Assembly: GCA_028023455.1 (NCBI GenBank)
Contig: JAQFVV010006731.1
Coordinates: forward strand, 349,934-413,933
Length of the DNA: 64,000 bases
Origin: Epiperipatus broadwayi
Lineage: Eukaryota; Onychophora; Udeonychophora; Euonychophora; Peripatidae
Direction of reading: 5' to 3'
The notes under the pieces are model-generated. The model made no database searches. It was not told where the DNA came from and saw only the letters and a list, made by a program, of their open reading frames with translations. The position numbers and the translations under genes are program-made. Position 1 is the first letter of the stretch. Each line of letters opens with the position of its first letter. Shown one piece after another: positions 1 through 12,186 of the stretch.

Positions 1-1545
1 CACAATAACATATGTTGAAAAAACAAAATAGACCCTCACAACCTGAACATATAAATAATAATGATTGCAATAAATCAAAAGTATCAAGTAATGTACTCAA
101 AATAAAAATAAAAATCAAAAGGATTTGTAACTGTAAATAATAATAATTTCTTGTTGCAAAATAAAACTTTCAAAACATTAATACCATAGCAACAATATTT
201 ACATATAAAACTGCTTTTCTTTCAAAAATGAAAAAGAAAAAAAATTCACATAAAGTTTAGATTTTAAACTTAACTCAGAAGATACACACAAAAAATTAAC
301 TCAGATTTCTACCATTGCAATATATATATTGATTCATTTTTATATTCTTGTTTCTCATCAGACATTCATTCCTGCTTTGGAAATGAATTTGCCATGTATT
401 GTTTAGATATGGTTGTGCCAAGGTGGACATATCTCATACTTTCATACTCAGAGAATCATTGCTGTTATTAGATGTATTATTAAGAATGCAGATGGATTTC
501 TATTTGATAGCAATAATTTTGTTATTGGTTATAGGAGCAAATGTTCATTCCTGCTATATATGACTCCCTAATTTGATGAATGTTTGAATATAGCTTTGCC
601 AAGGTAGGCATACCACATATTTGTTTCATCATTAGATATATTCTTTTGTTTTTGATAACGTAGCACCATGTTCAGTATTTTCTTTTATGTATTTTAAAGC
701 CTGACTTTGCAGCATGCCTCAAACATAATTCTAAGTCTATTGATCATCTATTAATGTTTGTGATTTAATAGAAGTAAATAAATACGTCTCTCTTACACCT
801 GCTTAATTATTTATTAATTAAAAAGTTAAATCACCATAGAATGTTCACCCTGGAAGTTAATAAGACATATAAAACAATAGTTCTGCCATTATATGTAATT
901 AGTGAAATTAATTGTTTAGTCACTAATTAATTTTGTTTTAGGAACAAACTCAAGATAATCTGTAAATCTAGCTATTTAAACTTTAAATATGTTTTGTTTC
1001 AATTTGTATTTATTTTTACTAATAAATTTATTTATGTACACATTACCTCTCACATTTGTGGCTTATTTACCACAATTACTTTTTGTATTGTTTTAAGCAT
1101 CTCTTGTCTCAGCAAGATATAAGAAAAAGGGCATATACATTAATATCAGATCGTTGGTCATGAGAATATTGTCCTGGGAGCATAGGTAATGAGGTTTGAC
1201 TTTGTATAGTTTGTGGTAATGTTTATATTGATGTTACACACATGCATGTGAGTTAGTAATTATTGCTTGATTCCTAAGATTAATTTTTACTTACAATACA
1301 TACCTGACTATTACACTATACATATAATACATATTGTCCATGCTTTACAATTTTCAAAAGATTAGTTAAAAAAATGAAAGAAGATAACATCCTTCCATTT
1401 ACCTAAGTTTAAAAATTAAATAAATTATAAATCTCTTACAATGTAATATTATTAGGCAGATATAATTTTAAAATGTCATTGTTATATGTATGCTTAAAAT
1501 CTTATTATTGTGTTTTTTTGAAGGTTTGTGATAATGGTGTTCTAG
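1..1545. other. AT-rich DNA without a recognisable gene
   Basis: No open frame of useful length or codon character and no recognisable domain is visible. The only structure seen is a faint two-copy repeat with a spacing of about 180 bp: TCATTCCTGCT recurs near 366 and 545, and GCCAAGGTRGRCATA recurs near 417 and 597. It is too diverged to classify. Confidence 0.6.
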
Positions 1546-1734
1546 TTGTATTTTTATATTGGACTATTTTCATCATCTAATATGCATACTTTATTTAAAT
1601 ATTCCAAATACATTCAACTGTTAGTAATAGCACATCAGTTGAATGCATTTGGAATATTTAAATAAAGTTAAATTTTTCTAAAGCCATTCAATATGCATAT
1701 TAGATAATGGAAATAGTCCAATATAAAAATACAA
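1546..1734. repeat. Palindromic MITE-like hairpin
   Basis: The left arm (1546-1620) and right arm (1636-1734) are reverse complements with a few indels, around a short loop. The outer sequence TTGTATTTTTATATTGGAC pairs with its complement at the right end, and the inner CATTCAACTG pairs with CAGTTGAATG. There is no coding capacity. The structure fits a non-autonomous fold-back element; the superfamily and target-site duplication cannot be assigned. Confidence 0.75.
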
Positions 1735-2790
1735 TTATTATTGAGCTATTTATTATAATAAATTTACCTATTCACCAATATGCAAACAATTTAAAAAGTG
1801 AATAGGTATTTTGTAATAAATGCATATATATTAAAAGCATAAATGAATAGGACTCATGAATTAAAAAAAAAGTACCTACAACTATATGGAGATTGGTTAT
1901 ATATCAATCACATTGGGAAGATTAGTTTTTCAAATTAATGGTAAATATCAATGCAGATAATTGAAATTTATAATCCAACAATTTTTCATTATGATGAAAG
2001 AATACATAAATTTTATATGGATGCTAAATGTTTCTTATCAGACCAAATAATATTTTAAATTTATTATTAAAATTTTTAATTTCATAATAGTTAGTGATCG
2101 AAAGATGTAAGGACTATGCATAAATTTAGTTATGGTGATAGAAGTAAAAGAGGATAGCATCTTGTAGAGTTTATAAGAAAAGATAAACTTTATATTTAAT
2201 GTTTTTCATTGAATTTTTTTTTAAATGGAACTAAACATGAAGGCATCAAAATAGAGTTGTAGCAGAATTTGACTATACTTTAACCAACAGATTGTAAAGT
2301 ATTTTAAAACTACAAATTTTAACAAAAGAAGCAATCATCAATTAATAAATGTATGATGTATATTAATGGAAAACTAAAGACATGAAAATTATTAAGGAAA
2401 TCTATATCAATAGTTAATTTTCGTAATTTCCAACAAATTAAAATTAAAATTAGGAAATGATTTTAAGATATTACGAAATTTGAAAAAAAATAAGGCTTGA
2501 CTAAAATCAATGAAAAGTTAATTGAGACTCCATTAAAATTTACAAGAAAAATAGTACAAAAAAGCAGCAATCTACCTGTAACTTTTCTAATGAAACACAA
2601 CTATGTAGGAGGATGAAATCTGAATGTTTTCAAAAAAAAAAGATCCATTAAAAAGAATAAAATACCAGTATAATAATGGATTAGCAATAAACATTATAGA
2701 AGAGAAAAAAAAAAGTATCAAAATTGGAAACAATATTCATGATATTCTTCCTTTTCTTTATTTCCTTATGTATTGATTTGTACTTTTACA

Positions 2791-3888
2791 TATCATACCA
2801 TTTACAACATTCTTAAACACTTTAACAATACCATTTTTACATCAAAACTCTATTCTAACAGTTTTGACTGTCCTGCAGTCATCAGCAGGGCTACAATATC
2901 CAAATATATAATTATACATTTAATACATTTTATAATATATTCATGTACATAATTAAATACACAAATAAAACATATATTTTAATCTGATCATTATAAATAA
3001 TCATTTTTCATTTTATTACTTTATTCTCAATTAATTTTATCCACATTTATTTTATATTACTTTTTTTATAATTTTAATTCTAAAAACTTAAACTTTTTAT
3101 TCTACTTTATTATTGTCTTTTAATTTATATTTTTAAATCAACTTCTAACCTTTCCTTATTTTCATTAAATATTTTATAATTAATTATTAACTTTTTCCAC
3201 TTACAAATTAACTTTTTACATTATAAAATTACTCATCTCTTTATAAACCTATTTCTAAAAACCCAACTGAAAAAATTTTCAATTTTTTTACTTGCTTAAC
3301 ACCTCCCTCTGTCATCATTTTCTTCAACTTTATTCTTTGAACCTTTTTTATATTTAAACTATTTATTTGAAAATGTTAAATGAATAAAGTTGAACAAAAT
3401 GACGATAGAGGAAAGTGTTAAGCAAATAAAAAATTTTAAAAAAAGTTTGTCAGTTGGGTTTTTAGAAATAGGTTTGTAAAGAGATGAGTAATTTTGTAAT
3501 GTAAAAAGGTAATGTATAATGTGGAAAAAGTTAGTAGTTAACTATAAAATATTTAATAAAAATAAGGAAAGGTTAGAAATTGATTAAAAAATATAAATTA
3601 AAAGACAGTAATAAAGTAGAATAAAAAGATAAAGATTTTAGAATTAAAATTATAATAAATAATTTTTTAAAAATAAAATAAAGTAATATAAAATAAATGT
3701 GGATAGAATTAATTAAGAGTGAATTAGATTATTTATAATGGTCAGATTAAAATGTATATTTTATTTGTGTATTTAATTATGAATATGTGTATAAAATGTT
3801 TTGATGATGACCGCAGGACAGTTAAAAGAGTTAGAATAAAATTTTGATATAAAAATAGTATTGTTTAAGAAAGTTGTAAATGGTATAT
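2791..3888. repeat. 1.1-kb fold-back element inserted in RTE copy
   Basis: The left arm (2791 to about 3345) and right arm (about 3360 to 3888) are reverse complements with moderate divergence. For example, ACAATACCATTTTTACAT on the left pairs with ATATAAAAATAGTATTGT on the right, and GTCCTGCAGTCATCA pairs with TGATGACCGCAGGAC. The loop is tiny. No coding potential is visible and the arms are extremely AT-rich. It separates the endonuclease-RT linker of the RTE copy into two parts, so it inserted after the RTE did. It may be a long-TIR DNA transposon derivative; no transposase was seen. Confidence 0.75.
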
Positions 3889-4608
3889 TTGTGATTTTGA
3901 AAGGAAATTTGTTTCAGCAATAATAAGAAGAAAAAAACTATTGTTAAAAACTGAGATGATATTATGAAATATTTGAAAAATAGTTCTGTAAATTTGTAAA
4001 TATATATAAAGAAGAAGAAAAAAACTAAACTGCAAAATATTTTAACTGAAGAGATGATTCATGCAATTAAATTGATTAAAAAAAAGCTACAGGAAATGAT
4101 AGAAGTATTACTGATATTTTTACAAATAAAAGCATTTGAAAAAAAAAAAAACAGAAAACTTAATGACAAAGCTATATATCAAATGTATAAATAATAAAGA
4201 TGTACAAGATTATTAGAAGAATTCAGTAGTAATATAGATACTTAATAAAAATAATTAAGATTATTATCAGTTTTTTTTATCACTTGTACATAAAATCTTT
4301 ACCAGGATAATTATAATTAATCTAACTTAGGGTTTTATCCAATCAAAAAAAAAAAACAAGCTAGATTTAAAAATAGTTTTAGCACAGTAAATTACATCCA
4401 TGTATTGAAAGAAGTTATAATGACTGTTGTTATGCTTAGGATAAATTTATAAAACACAAAAAGCATTTGGTTCTATATGTATATATATACATTGATTAAA
4501 TCTTTGGATAATCAATATATAGTATCAGAGAAAATTAATACTAAAATTGGTAAATGACAGAATGATATCATAGATTAAAAACTTTTTACAGCAGATTTAC
4601 AAAAAGTA

Positions 4609-5046
4609 TCTTAGGACAGGCTTTAATCTGTATCAAACGTGCCTTGAAATTTATAATAGTGAAGCAATATCTTTATTTTGCTGAAAGAGGGACCTCTCAA
4701 ACCATGACACAAGATAATAACTTTTATAAAGATAAGCACAGCATCTTATCTTTAATATAACTTTCCACTTATATAGGCCAATCTGAAGCATCTTGATTGG
4801 GTGCACTCCCAAATCTAGATGATTCAGATTGGCCTATATAAGTGAAAAGGTAGGTTAAAGATAAGATGCTGCTTATATCTTTATAAAAGTCACTATTTTG
4901 TATAGTGATTTGAGAGGTCCCTCTATCCGCAAAATAAATTTATTGCTTGACTATTATAAATTTCAAGGTGCATTTGATACAGGTTAAAGCCTGTCTTAAA
5001 AGTATTTACATATACTTCCTGTGAACTTAATAAATAATTATAACTT
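4609..5046. mobile_element. Fold-back MITE inserted in the RT domain of the RTE copy
   Basis: Arms of about 180-190 bp are reverse complements: CAGGCTTTAATCTGTATCAA on the left against the complement of TTGATACAGGTTAAAGCCTG on the right, and GGGACCTCTCAAA against TTTGAGAGGTCCC. The core pair ATATAGGCCAATCTGA / TCAGATTGGCCTATAT surrounds a short loop near 4800. The RTE reading (equivalent of KLFTAxLQKVF) stops at AAAAAGTAT near 4600 and resumes at a second AAAAAGTAT at 5047, so a target-site duplication of about 9 bp is likely. No ORF is present. Confidence 0.8.
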
Positions 5047-6114
5047 TAAAAAGTATTTTATGAATTAAAATTTTAGGAAAGCTTCAAAAATAAAAATAAA
5101 TGGAAATTATTTAAATCGTCTAGATTTTGCAGATAGCATGGTTATTTTTTAAAAATAATGCTTCATAACTTAGGAAATATTGAGAGTTCTCAGACAGATA
5201 TAAGCAATTGCAAACTAAAGTTCAATACTAAAAGAGACAAAAATAATGTTCAATGATTTCTCTAATAAGAACAAAGTAACGATTGATAGTTATGTATTAG
5301 AAAAACTTAACAACTACAGGTATCTTAGGCAGATTATTAAGGCAAATGGAAACATAATGGACACAATTAATTATAGAATTAAAGTTGGATAGAATACTTT
5401 TGGTCAAAATAACTTGATATTAAAAAAAAAAAAATGTTTAAATGTTTATAAAGAAACTGTCCTATCAACTCTTTTTCAGGGATCTGAGATTTGAACACTT
5501 AACAGAAACGCAACTAAACCACTCAAGGAATTATTGAAAAATGTACAGTGCATCTAATAATAAAAAATAATAAAAAAAGAAATATATATATACATTTATC
5601 ACTGATATTATTAAAATAATTAGGAAATTGGAGTGTATGGGAGTTGAACATTTGTGTGTTACTACTAACAAGTGTTTGTATTTGAAAAGTTTAAATAAAC
5701 TTTAAAATTTTCTATATATTCAACATTTACTGGCAGCTGATGGAAATAGTTCAAAATATCACTTGTATAGTGGACGTTTTAAATTGGGCCACAAGAAAAT
5801 GGATGAATGCAATAAAGAAGTTTACTAATGTGATGAGGAGAACAGCGTCTATAGATCAAAGAAACTGAATTAAACAATTTTACATTTTATCCTACAATTG
5901 GTGGTTGAAAATGATGATGAAGATTTAAATGCCCATATGTATTGTGATGAGTCTAATCTACATTAGAAATGCGTCATTAACATTTATAATATACCAAATA
6001 AAACCTCAAGTTTGAACACTAGAAAATGGATATGTTAAAATTATCATCATAATATTAAATCGTAAAAGGTTTGTTAAATAAAGTTTAATTGTTAAAATGG
6101 AAACACACACACAT

Positions 6115-6300
6115 ATTGTGCCAGTCAAAACATGCTTATCCATCTAACATGAGCTGGAACTCACAAAATGTACTTCAAACCCAGTCAAGCCCGAGATTTA
6201 GGTCAGGGACCAGCCTGGATTCGAACCCACTCTCCAAGCACCAGATCTAACACCCAATGGATAACATAACAATGGTAGCACATGAGATTTAATTCTTCAT
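6115..6300 (-). repeat. tRNA-related SINE fragment
   Basis: On the minus strand the sequence carries TGGGTTCGAATCCAG, a near-perfect RNA polymerase III B box of the tRNA T-arm type. The block is clearly less AT-rich than its surroundings and abuts an (AC)n/TATTGTGCCA sequence at its low-coordinate end. No convincing A box or cloverleaf could be drawn, so this is called a SINE remnant rather than a tRNA gene. Confidence 0.5.
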
Positions 6301-6779
6301 CCGGCCCACTAGCAAATCGGAGAAAACAATAAGACTCATGGACTTAAACATATATATAAACAACGTAAATACTAGACATTCCACAGATAAAAATCTAACA
6401 TATTTAAATAATAGGGGCTTTACTAATGAATACTTATGGGCAATTAGTGAATTGGATTGATTTAATAATGAGACAGAAACTGATATATGATGAATTAAAA
6501 TATATTTATTGACAATTGTTGTTGGCAAATGCACACAGGCATTTCATTTATAAAGTAACATTCTCTAGACTATTTGAACAATAATTGATGTTGGCAAATA
6601 GGTTTGTGGCTATGATTCAATGGAGCCAAATATCCTGCTATACAACTAATCACTACATTAACTTATTTGTTATGTCCTTTTATAATCAGTTCGAGTGGCT
6701 CTTTTACGTAAAATCAAACCAAGTCTGGAGTGAAACTTCATACATCTTAATTATAATAAATTTATTTTAACTATGGGCT
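6301..6779. other. AT-rich interval, nothing recognised
   Basis: Only short frames with no compositional or domain support are present. Confidence 0.5.
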
Positions 6780-7200
6780 TTTAAGGCGTTCCAGATAGCT
6801 TTAGATCGAACGGGTTTTCAAGAATGCTTCGGATCAATGCCGAAGACTGCATATTAGGGAGGGAAGAGTTGGCTATAACGATTTTACTAATACGCTAGGC
6901 ACAAGTAAAGTATAATAATAAAGTGGCTCTGCGGATGGAAGAATAGTTTTAAGGTTTTTGTGACAAACAACGGTTTACCCAAGAACCGGTCGTCATGCTG
7001 CTAATGGGGAACCTTCATTTGGTTCAGAGGCGGGGGACTTACATGCTAATCTGGCCCGTAGCTCAGACTTCGCTACTGCACTACCCTTAAGAGAAGATGG
7101 GCTGGACTTACCGTGGCTCCATCTTATATATATATCAAAAAGAACAGCACAACGAGAAAATATTAATAAATCCCACATCCGCCAAGCCGAAGGATATTAT
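6780..7200. other. Unclassified block of higher GC content
   Basis: About 420 bp with a composition unlike its flanks, containing several CG dinucleotides (GATCGAACGGG, GGATCAATGCCGAAGAC, ACCGGTCGTC, GGCCCGTAGC). A minus-strand frame of 61 codons (7178-6993) begins with ATG and uses a more balanced codon set than other short frames here. I recognise no domain in it. GGAAGAGTTGGCTATA near 6861 has its near-complement near 7253. It could be an LTR or SINE fragment, an old exon, or a promoter-type segment. No evidence decides between these. Confidence 0.35.
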
Positions 7201-7539
7201 AAATGAAATATCACATATTAAATGAACACAAGTTTATCAGCTTGATCAAAAGAGCCAACTCTTCTGTAGCATGAGAAATATGTATATGCTACTGACAGGA
7301 AGATATACAAACTTTACTTTATCCCGTTCAATCTCTTTAGTTATCTATAACTACTAAACTTTTAAAAAGGAGGAAAAGTATATTTAATAAGGGACTTACG
7401 AATACTTTACTAAAAAAATATACTTATGCTTGCACTCCAGGTTAGTTTAATCTTTAGTAACATAATAAATAAAGGTTGAAAAGCCACATTTTATATTTAT
7501 ATTAATTAATTTACTAAATGACAAAAATATGGATTTGGG

Positions 7540-8640
7540 TTTCGAAACAGCGCACGAAATGACGCTATATAAATAATAATACGGAGATTTTAAATTCATA
7601 TCTTTAAAAACATTTTAATAATTAAATGCACGCCGTTTCGAAACATAGGCATAACTAATAATAAATAAAATAAGCAAAAGAAAAGCAAAATATAATTGCA
7701 GTGATTAAATTATATAGCAAAACATTAATTAATAAAGAAAAATTTGCAAAAGTATTACATTTTCTAGAATTAAAATATTATTTTAGGAAACAATTTAAAC
7801 AGTTTACACTATTGAATTAAGAAAAAATTAGCAAAAAGTATTTCATTTAAATATCATTTCAGAAACAATTTAGCGAGAAAGTTCAATGATATGGTTAGCT
7901 AACCTGTTTGGAAGAAACAATGACTGTTCTTGAAATTTACAGAGCTCTGCGATTTTAAATATTAAAACAGTTCTGTAGCTAAGGAGAGATTCGAGCTGGA
8001 AACGAAGGTGACTTCTTTGGCGGCTTATGGCACCTTCAATTTAGTTGGGAGACGATTTTTTAAAATAGTGTTTCTTTAGCTGGACTGAAATCGGAACGAA
8101 GGCAAATAAATTATTTTTACGGCTTATGGCATCTTCAAATTTAGTTGGTGTAAGCTTGGTTGTTCCTTTGGCATTTGATGGATTGAACTAGGCGTTCCAT
8201 CACGGGAAAGCAGCAAAATTTTGCCTGACTTTAGCCAGACATGTTACGGTTGAACAATTTTGACTTCTGATGTTAACTCTCTTCAAAGGCAAGATGGATT
8301 CTCCCTTCCCGCTTAAAATAAGGCCTATTTATATCCTTCTACTAAACTTTAACACCTTTCTGGAATTTCGTAAACCTCGGGACCAATTGACTTTTAATTA
8401 AAGCAAAATAATATAATTCAATTTCTACAACAACTGATAAAATCTCCGAGGTGTTATATTTAATTTCCTTAAAAAATGTATCAAAATATATAAACTATAT
8501 AATTTGATTCATTTTCATTAATTAAATTCCTTTTCAGGTGTTATTACTTAGCAGAAGGAACGGTATTCTGATTTAATGAAAAAGTCTTTTGTTGCAAACA
8601 AAAATCAATCAGAAAACAGATTTTACTTTTTTACCCGGGT
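7540..8640. other. Unclassified, possibly LTR-derived repeat block
   Basis: GGTTTCGAAAC and CCGTTTCGAAAC occur about 90 bp apart near 7541 and 7630. A segment containing CGGCTTATGGCAYCTTCAA occurs twice about 98 bp apart (near 8021 and 8119). Downstream lies TATTTATATCC near 8327 within a GC-richer stretch, and an ACCCGGGTGTGTCAC end near 8632. The mix of TATA-like sequence, CG-containing palindromic motifs and short direct repeats resembles LTR promoter DNA, but no coding region or terminal repeat was found. Confidence 0.3.
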
Positions 8641-8900
8641 GTGTCACTAATTGATATCTTGTTTACAAAAATTCTCATTTTTTAATTGCGAACAGATAAT
8701 TCTTATTTTATAAAACTAAATAACTTTTAACATATTTGTTTATTAAAAAAAAAGCAAATTTAAAGAAAATACTTGTTTCAACTATATATGTAAAACATTA
8801 AATCAGAAAACCGTTAAATAAATTAAAGAAAACATTTACATTACTTTTATTTAAACTTAAATATATATGAATCATTTTGCCGTTATTCCAAGGTTTAAAT

Positions 8901-9050
8901 TATCCATCCACATACGAATATTATAGCGAATATAATTAAGAATTGACTGAAAATTAATAAAACATTTTATAATAATTTATGAGCATTTCTCCGCTATAAT
9001 TTTATCAAACCTGTCTAATTATAGCGTGTTTTCGTATGTAAATGGATGAT
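8901..9050. repeat. 150-bp MITE-like element with terminal inverted repeats
   Basis: TATCCATCCACATACGAA at the left end is matched by the complement of TTCGTATGTAAATGGATGAT at the right end. An inner pair of TTATAGCG / CGCTATAA motifs is also present. The interior is AT-rich without a reading frame. Size and structure fit a non-autonomous DNA transposon; the family is not assigned. Confidence 0.6.
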
Positions 9051-9353
9051 GCCACTCAAGCGGCCAAAGTTTTCCCGCTCGACTTATATATTACATTTTT
9101 ACATTAAAAATAGGTTCGAAATTAGTTTAGACGAGTAGGTCATTAGGTTGATGGTGAAACGGAAAGGGATTGGAGATTTCTGTTTCAATATGTATATATA
9201 TATAATGATAGGTAAATATAATTATTTTACATATAGTTATATAAATATGATAGTATATTTAGCAGAAATGATAGATTTTTGTACAATTTAAACTTTTTCA
9301 TGCTAAAGCATGTTTTCCACATGAGTACATCATAGCAATTTATTTTAGTGTTT

Positions 9354-9465
9354 ATGAATGAATACTAACACTCAACCACATGATAAAGTCTTTGGAAAAG
9401 ATAGAATGGCCATTCTATCTTTTCCAAAGACTTTATCATGTGGTTGAGTGTTAGTATTCATTCAT
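9354..9465. repeat. Perfect 112-bp palindrome with no spacer
   Basis: The 56 bases 9354-9409 are the exact reverse complement of 9410-9465, centred on GAATGGCCATTC, with no mismatch and no loop. It begins ATGAATGAATACTAACAC and ends with the complement of that. No gene is encoded; a short frame entering from 9438 is a chance one. An exact spacer-free palindrome is either very recent or maintained. Confidence 0.9.
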
Positions 9466-9469
9466 TTAT

Positions 9470-10430
9470 AGTTAAAATCTTCAAAGCGCATGTGCAACAG
9501 TGTAATACTGTGTTAAATATTACAGTTTACAAACATCGCGCTATAAAAAAAAAAGATTTATTTAGTGTTTACGGTATTTATAATTTCTCAGTTATTGTTT
9601 TAGTATTTAAAATATATTTCATTATTCAAATTTATTTAAATATTCTATTTCTTTGAAAGCAGCACGCATGACTTTTTAATTTTATTTACTGCTTTGCGAT
9701 CTCCTGTGATTATCCAAACTTATTTGACCTTGCAGGAGATGGGTTGGAATGATTTGAAAAACAAAGAAATGTGAGTGTGAAATTGAGAGCTGTAAAACAA
9801 AAAAATACAGGTGAGATTATGAAATGTGATCTATTTTATTGTAAATTAATTATAAAAAAATTTAAACTGTCTGAAATTTAAGAAATTGAAAAGTAATTTT
9901 TATTTGCTAATTGTATGTACATAAAATTGTAAATTTGAAAACAATTAATTATATTAACTAATACTCGATAAGATAATTAAGATTAAACATTAAGGCAAAA
10001 AAAATTATAGATGGAATGTAAAAATATCTATGTAATAAATATCAGATTATGTAAAAGCAAAGTGACAAAAGTAAATGCATAAATTTTCATTGTAAGAGTT
10101 TTTCCTAGAGTCATAAAATGTAATTCCTTAAAAGTAAGAGAAAGAGAGCTAGGTGGACGCAGACTATCGTGCCAAATTTATTTCTTGTGCGTTACTATCT
10201 TCCAGCATCGACTATTAACGGTCTTAGCATCCCAAAGCTATAGATGACAAAATAATAACCTGTTTCTGCATTAATGTGATAATAAATGCTAGTGTTAATT
10301 GCTGATCTTATCTTATAGATGTAGCATTACAACTTATGTTAAGGTGAGAAATAATAGTCAAGCAATCTGAGGAATTGAAACGTTTAACTTAATTTATATA
10401 CACGCAATCTACATTAATACTTTATTAATT
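9470..10430. other. AT-rich interval, nothing recognised
   Basis: No gene or clear repeat was found. A slightly GC-richer patch lies at about 10140-10260 (GGTGGACGCAGACTATCG), too short to assign. Confidence 0.5.
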
Positions 10431-10439
10431 ATAGCTTTG

Positions 10440-10575
10440 CACATTTTGGCACAGTGAAGTTGGTAGAGCATCCAACTTGGAAGACTTGTGACTGGGAAGC
10501 CCCATGATCAGAGGATTATTCTCGGATTGATTCTGGTACGCAAACTTCGTATGAACACCCTATGCCTTTTTTAAA
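10440..10575 (+). repeat. tRNA-derived SINE head
   Basis: TTGGCACAGTGAAGTTGG followed by TAGAGCATCC resembles a polymerase III A box and D-arm, and GGATTGATTCTGG about 75 bp downstream is a degenerate B box. A T-run (10567-10572) follows the tRNA-like part and could end a polymerase III transcript. An anticodon-like stem around CCAACTTGGAAGACTTG is not well paired, so a functional tRNA is unlikely. Best read as the tRNA-related part of a SINE on the + strand. Confidence 0.5.
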
Positions 10576-11617
10576 AATTAATTATAATCACTTACACAGA
10601 TATTTAAGAATTATCTATAATGACATAAATATATTAGTTACCATGGCATAAAAACCCCAAAGCTTACAAAAATAATAATAAAGATCAGTCTGCCTAATAA
10701 GATTCTCTACTTCTGAAAGTCAAACTCCCATGGCAATATTGATTCATTTTCTTCCTTAGACTCTTGAAAACCAAAGGAAGCCTATTTAACTATTCTATAT
10801 CCATAAAATGATAAGTGATATAGAAATAGAACCAAATGACATAATTCTCTAAATATTCTAATGAGGTAATACATAACTAAAATGTCTTCTATCCTGCCAT
10901 CATTAAAAAAGAACAAACTCTTTATTAAAATCCTACAGAAAGAAGGATAATCTATAATAAAAGCTATACTTAAAAATATTATTTGATAACAATAACCTTG
11001 TTCTGACCTACTTAAATATATATTAGAGAAAAGAAAATGCATTTTATGAAATATTTATAGACATATTTAATGGCAGAAAATCTTGAATTTCTCCTCATAA
11101 ATAAACAATTTTTTATTATGAATATATTAGGCAACTGTTTTATAAAATTTTAATATATATATATATATTATTTCAGAATTAAATGTGGATAAAATAAAAC
11201 TTTTAATCTGGGAAAAATGCAACATCTCTAGTAAAATAATATTAATAATTATGGCCCAATTAATAAGAAAATAAAATATACTGTGGCCGTGTTAAGTATA
11301 TGTTAAATAAAACAAATCATAATCAGCATTTTATTTTCCTTTTTGTCTTTAGAAATAAAGAATGATGAAATTTACTCAGGACCAAAAGCATAGAGAATGG
11401 ATTCCCCTAATAATTCTATAATTTTACCTGATTATTCATTCCCATGATTCCAACCTAGACTTTTGGTGACTTTTATTAGGTTACACTTTTGCCATGCTAT
11501 GAAAATAGAACTTTACTTAAACTTTACTCATCATCTGAGATTACATTTGGTATGCATTTTCTTTTCATTGATCATTAATTATTCAGCATCTGCAATAAAA
11601 ATAATATTAATAATTAA

Positions 11618-11885
11618 AAAAATAGAGGGGTTCGAATTTAAGATTTTCATTGTATATTCAACCTCCACTCCATTTCAAGCAACCAATAAACATGACCACA
11701 CACTTCTGAAAAAGGTAAATGATCCCCAATATATGTATTTCAGGCAGAACCAGCACTCATTAGTTAGGTCAGATCATAATCTTCCCCACATATGTGTAAT
11801 CAGTGCCTTGCTTATATTAAGATAGCAATTCCTTAAACATTAATGGGCAGGCTTCAATTTTCTCACACTTCCAACTATTAATCCA
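11618..11885 (-). repeat. SINE-like repeat S, copy 1
   Basis: One of four copies in this window of a roughly 200-290-bp repeat. In the family orientation it reads ATTGAAGCCTGYCCATTAA, then AAGGAATTGCTATCTTAATA, then a GATTATGATCTG-like segment and AAATACATATATTGGGGAT. It ends at a B-box-like TTCGAACCCCTC. No A box or 3-prime tail was identified, so polymerase III origin is an inference from the B-box-like end. Confidence 0.6.
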
Positions 11886-11974
11886 TTCATTTCATTGAAA
11901 CACCATGATAATATGCTCAAATCCCTTGGTAGATTTGATATTGTAGTCATCATTGTTTTTTTAATAAAATGGAC

Positions 11975-12186
11975 AGTTGAATTGTTGGAAGGGTGAGAAG
12001 ATTGAAGCCTGTCCATTGAAGTTTAAGGAATTGCTGCCTTAATATAAGCCATGCACTGTTTGTATATATGTGTGAGAGATTATGATCTGTCGAAGTGATA
12101 AATTTTGGTTCTATATGAAATATGTATTTTGGGATCACATATGTGTAGTAAGACTTAAAATCCAAAGTTCAAATCCCTCTATTTAC
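11975..12186 (+). repeat. SINE-like repeat S, copy 2
   Basis: Same order of landmarks as copy 1 but on the opposite strand: GATTGAAGCCTGTCCATT near 11999, AAGGAATTGCTGCCTTAATA near 12023, GAGATTATGATCTGTCG near 12076, and GTTCAAATCCCTC at the end near 12168. Together with copy 1 it forms an inverted pair about 90 bp apart. Confidence 0.6.

Larger units (their letters stand above)
1870..5930 (+). mobile_element. Decayed RTE-type LINE split by two inverted-repeat insertions
   Basis: Conceptual translation matches, in order, the better-preserved minus-strand RTE element at 25-27.9 kb. Endonuclease pieces lie at about 1890-2480 (equivalents of SDRVARLVLQLN, YFYMN and the RGHRLVEF region). The endonuclease-RT linker lies near 2570-2790 and 3900-4010. 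RT pieces lie at 4010-4605 (QARFKN, then the YEKAF equivalent near 4460) and 5047-5500 (RLDFADS equivalent near 5120, then the YRYLRQII region). The 3-prime end near 5915 has GATGATGAAG, like the GATGAT tail of the other copy. Stops and frameshifts occur throughout. The element is interrupted by a 1.1-kb fold-back (2791-3888) and a 0.44-kb fold-back (4609-5046), so the RTE sequence itself totals about 2.5 kb. The 5-prime end is truncated or unrecognisable upstream of 1870. Confidence 0.8.

Noticed and set aside
6780-7200. rRNA or mitochondrial insertion
   Set aside because: Composition drew attention, but no conserved rRNA segment or mitochondrial gene motif could be recognised.
9438-9656. 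72-codon plus-strand frame beginning inside the perfect palindrome
   Set aside because: No domain, AT-driven codon usage, and its start lies in the palindrome arm.
11463-11825. 120-codon plus-strand frame
   Set aside because: It crosses a diverged duplication and the SINE-like repeat S; the reading does not follow any family.
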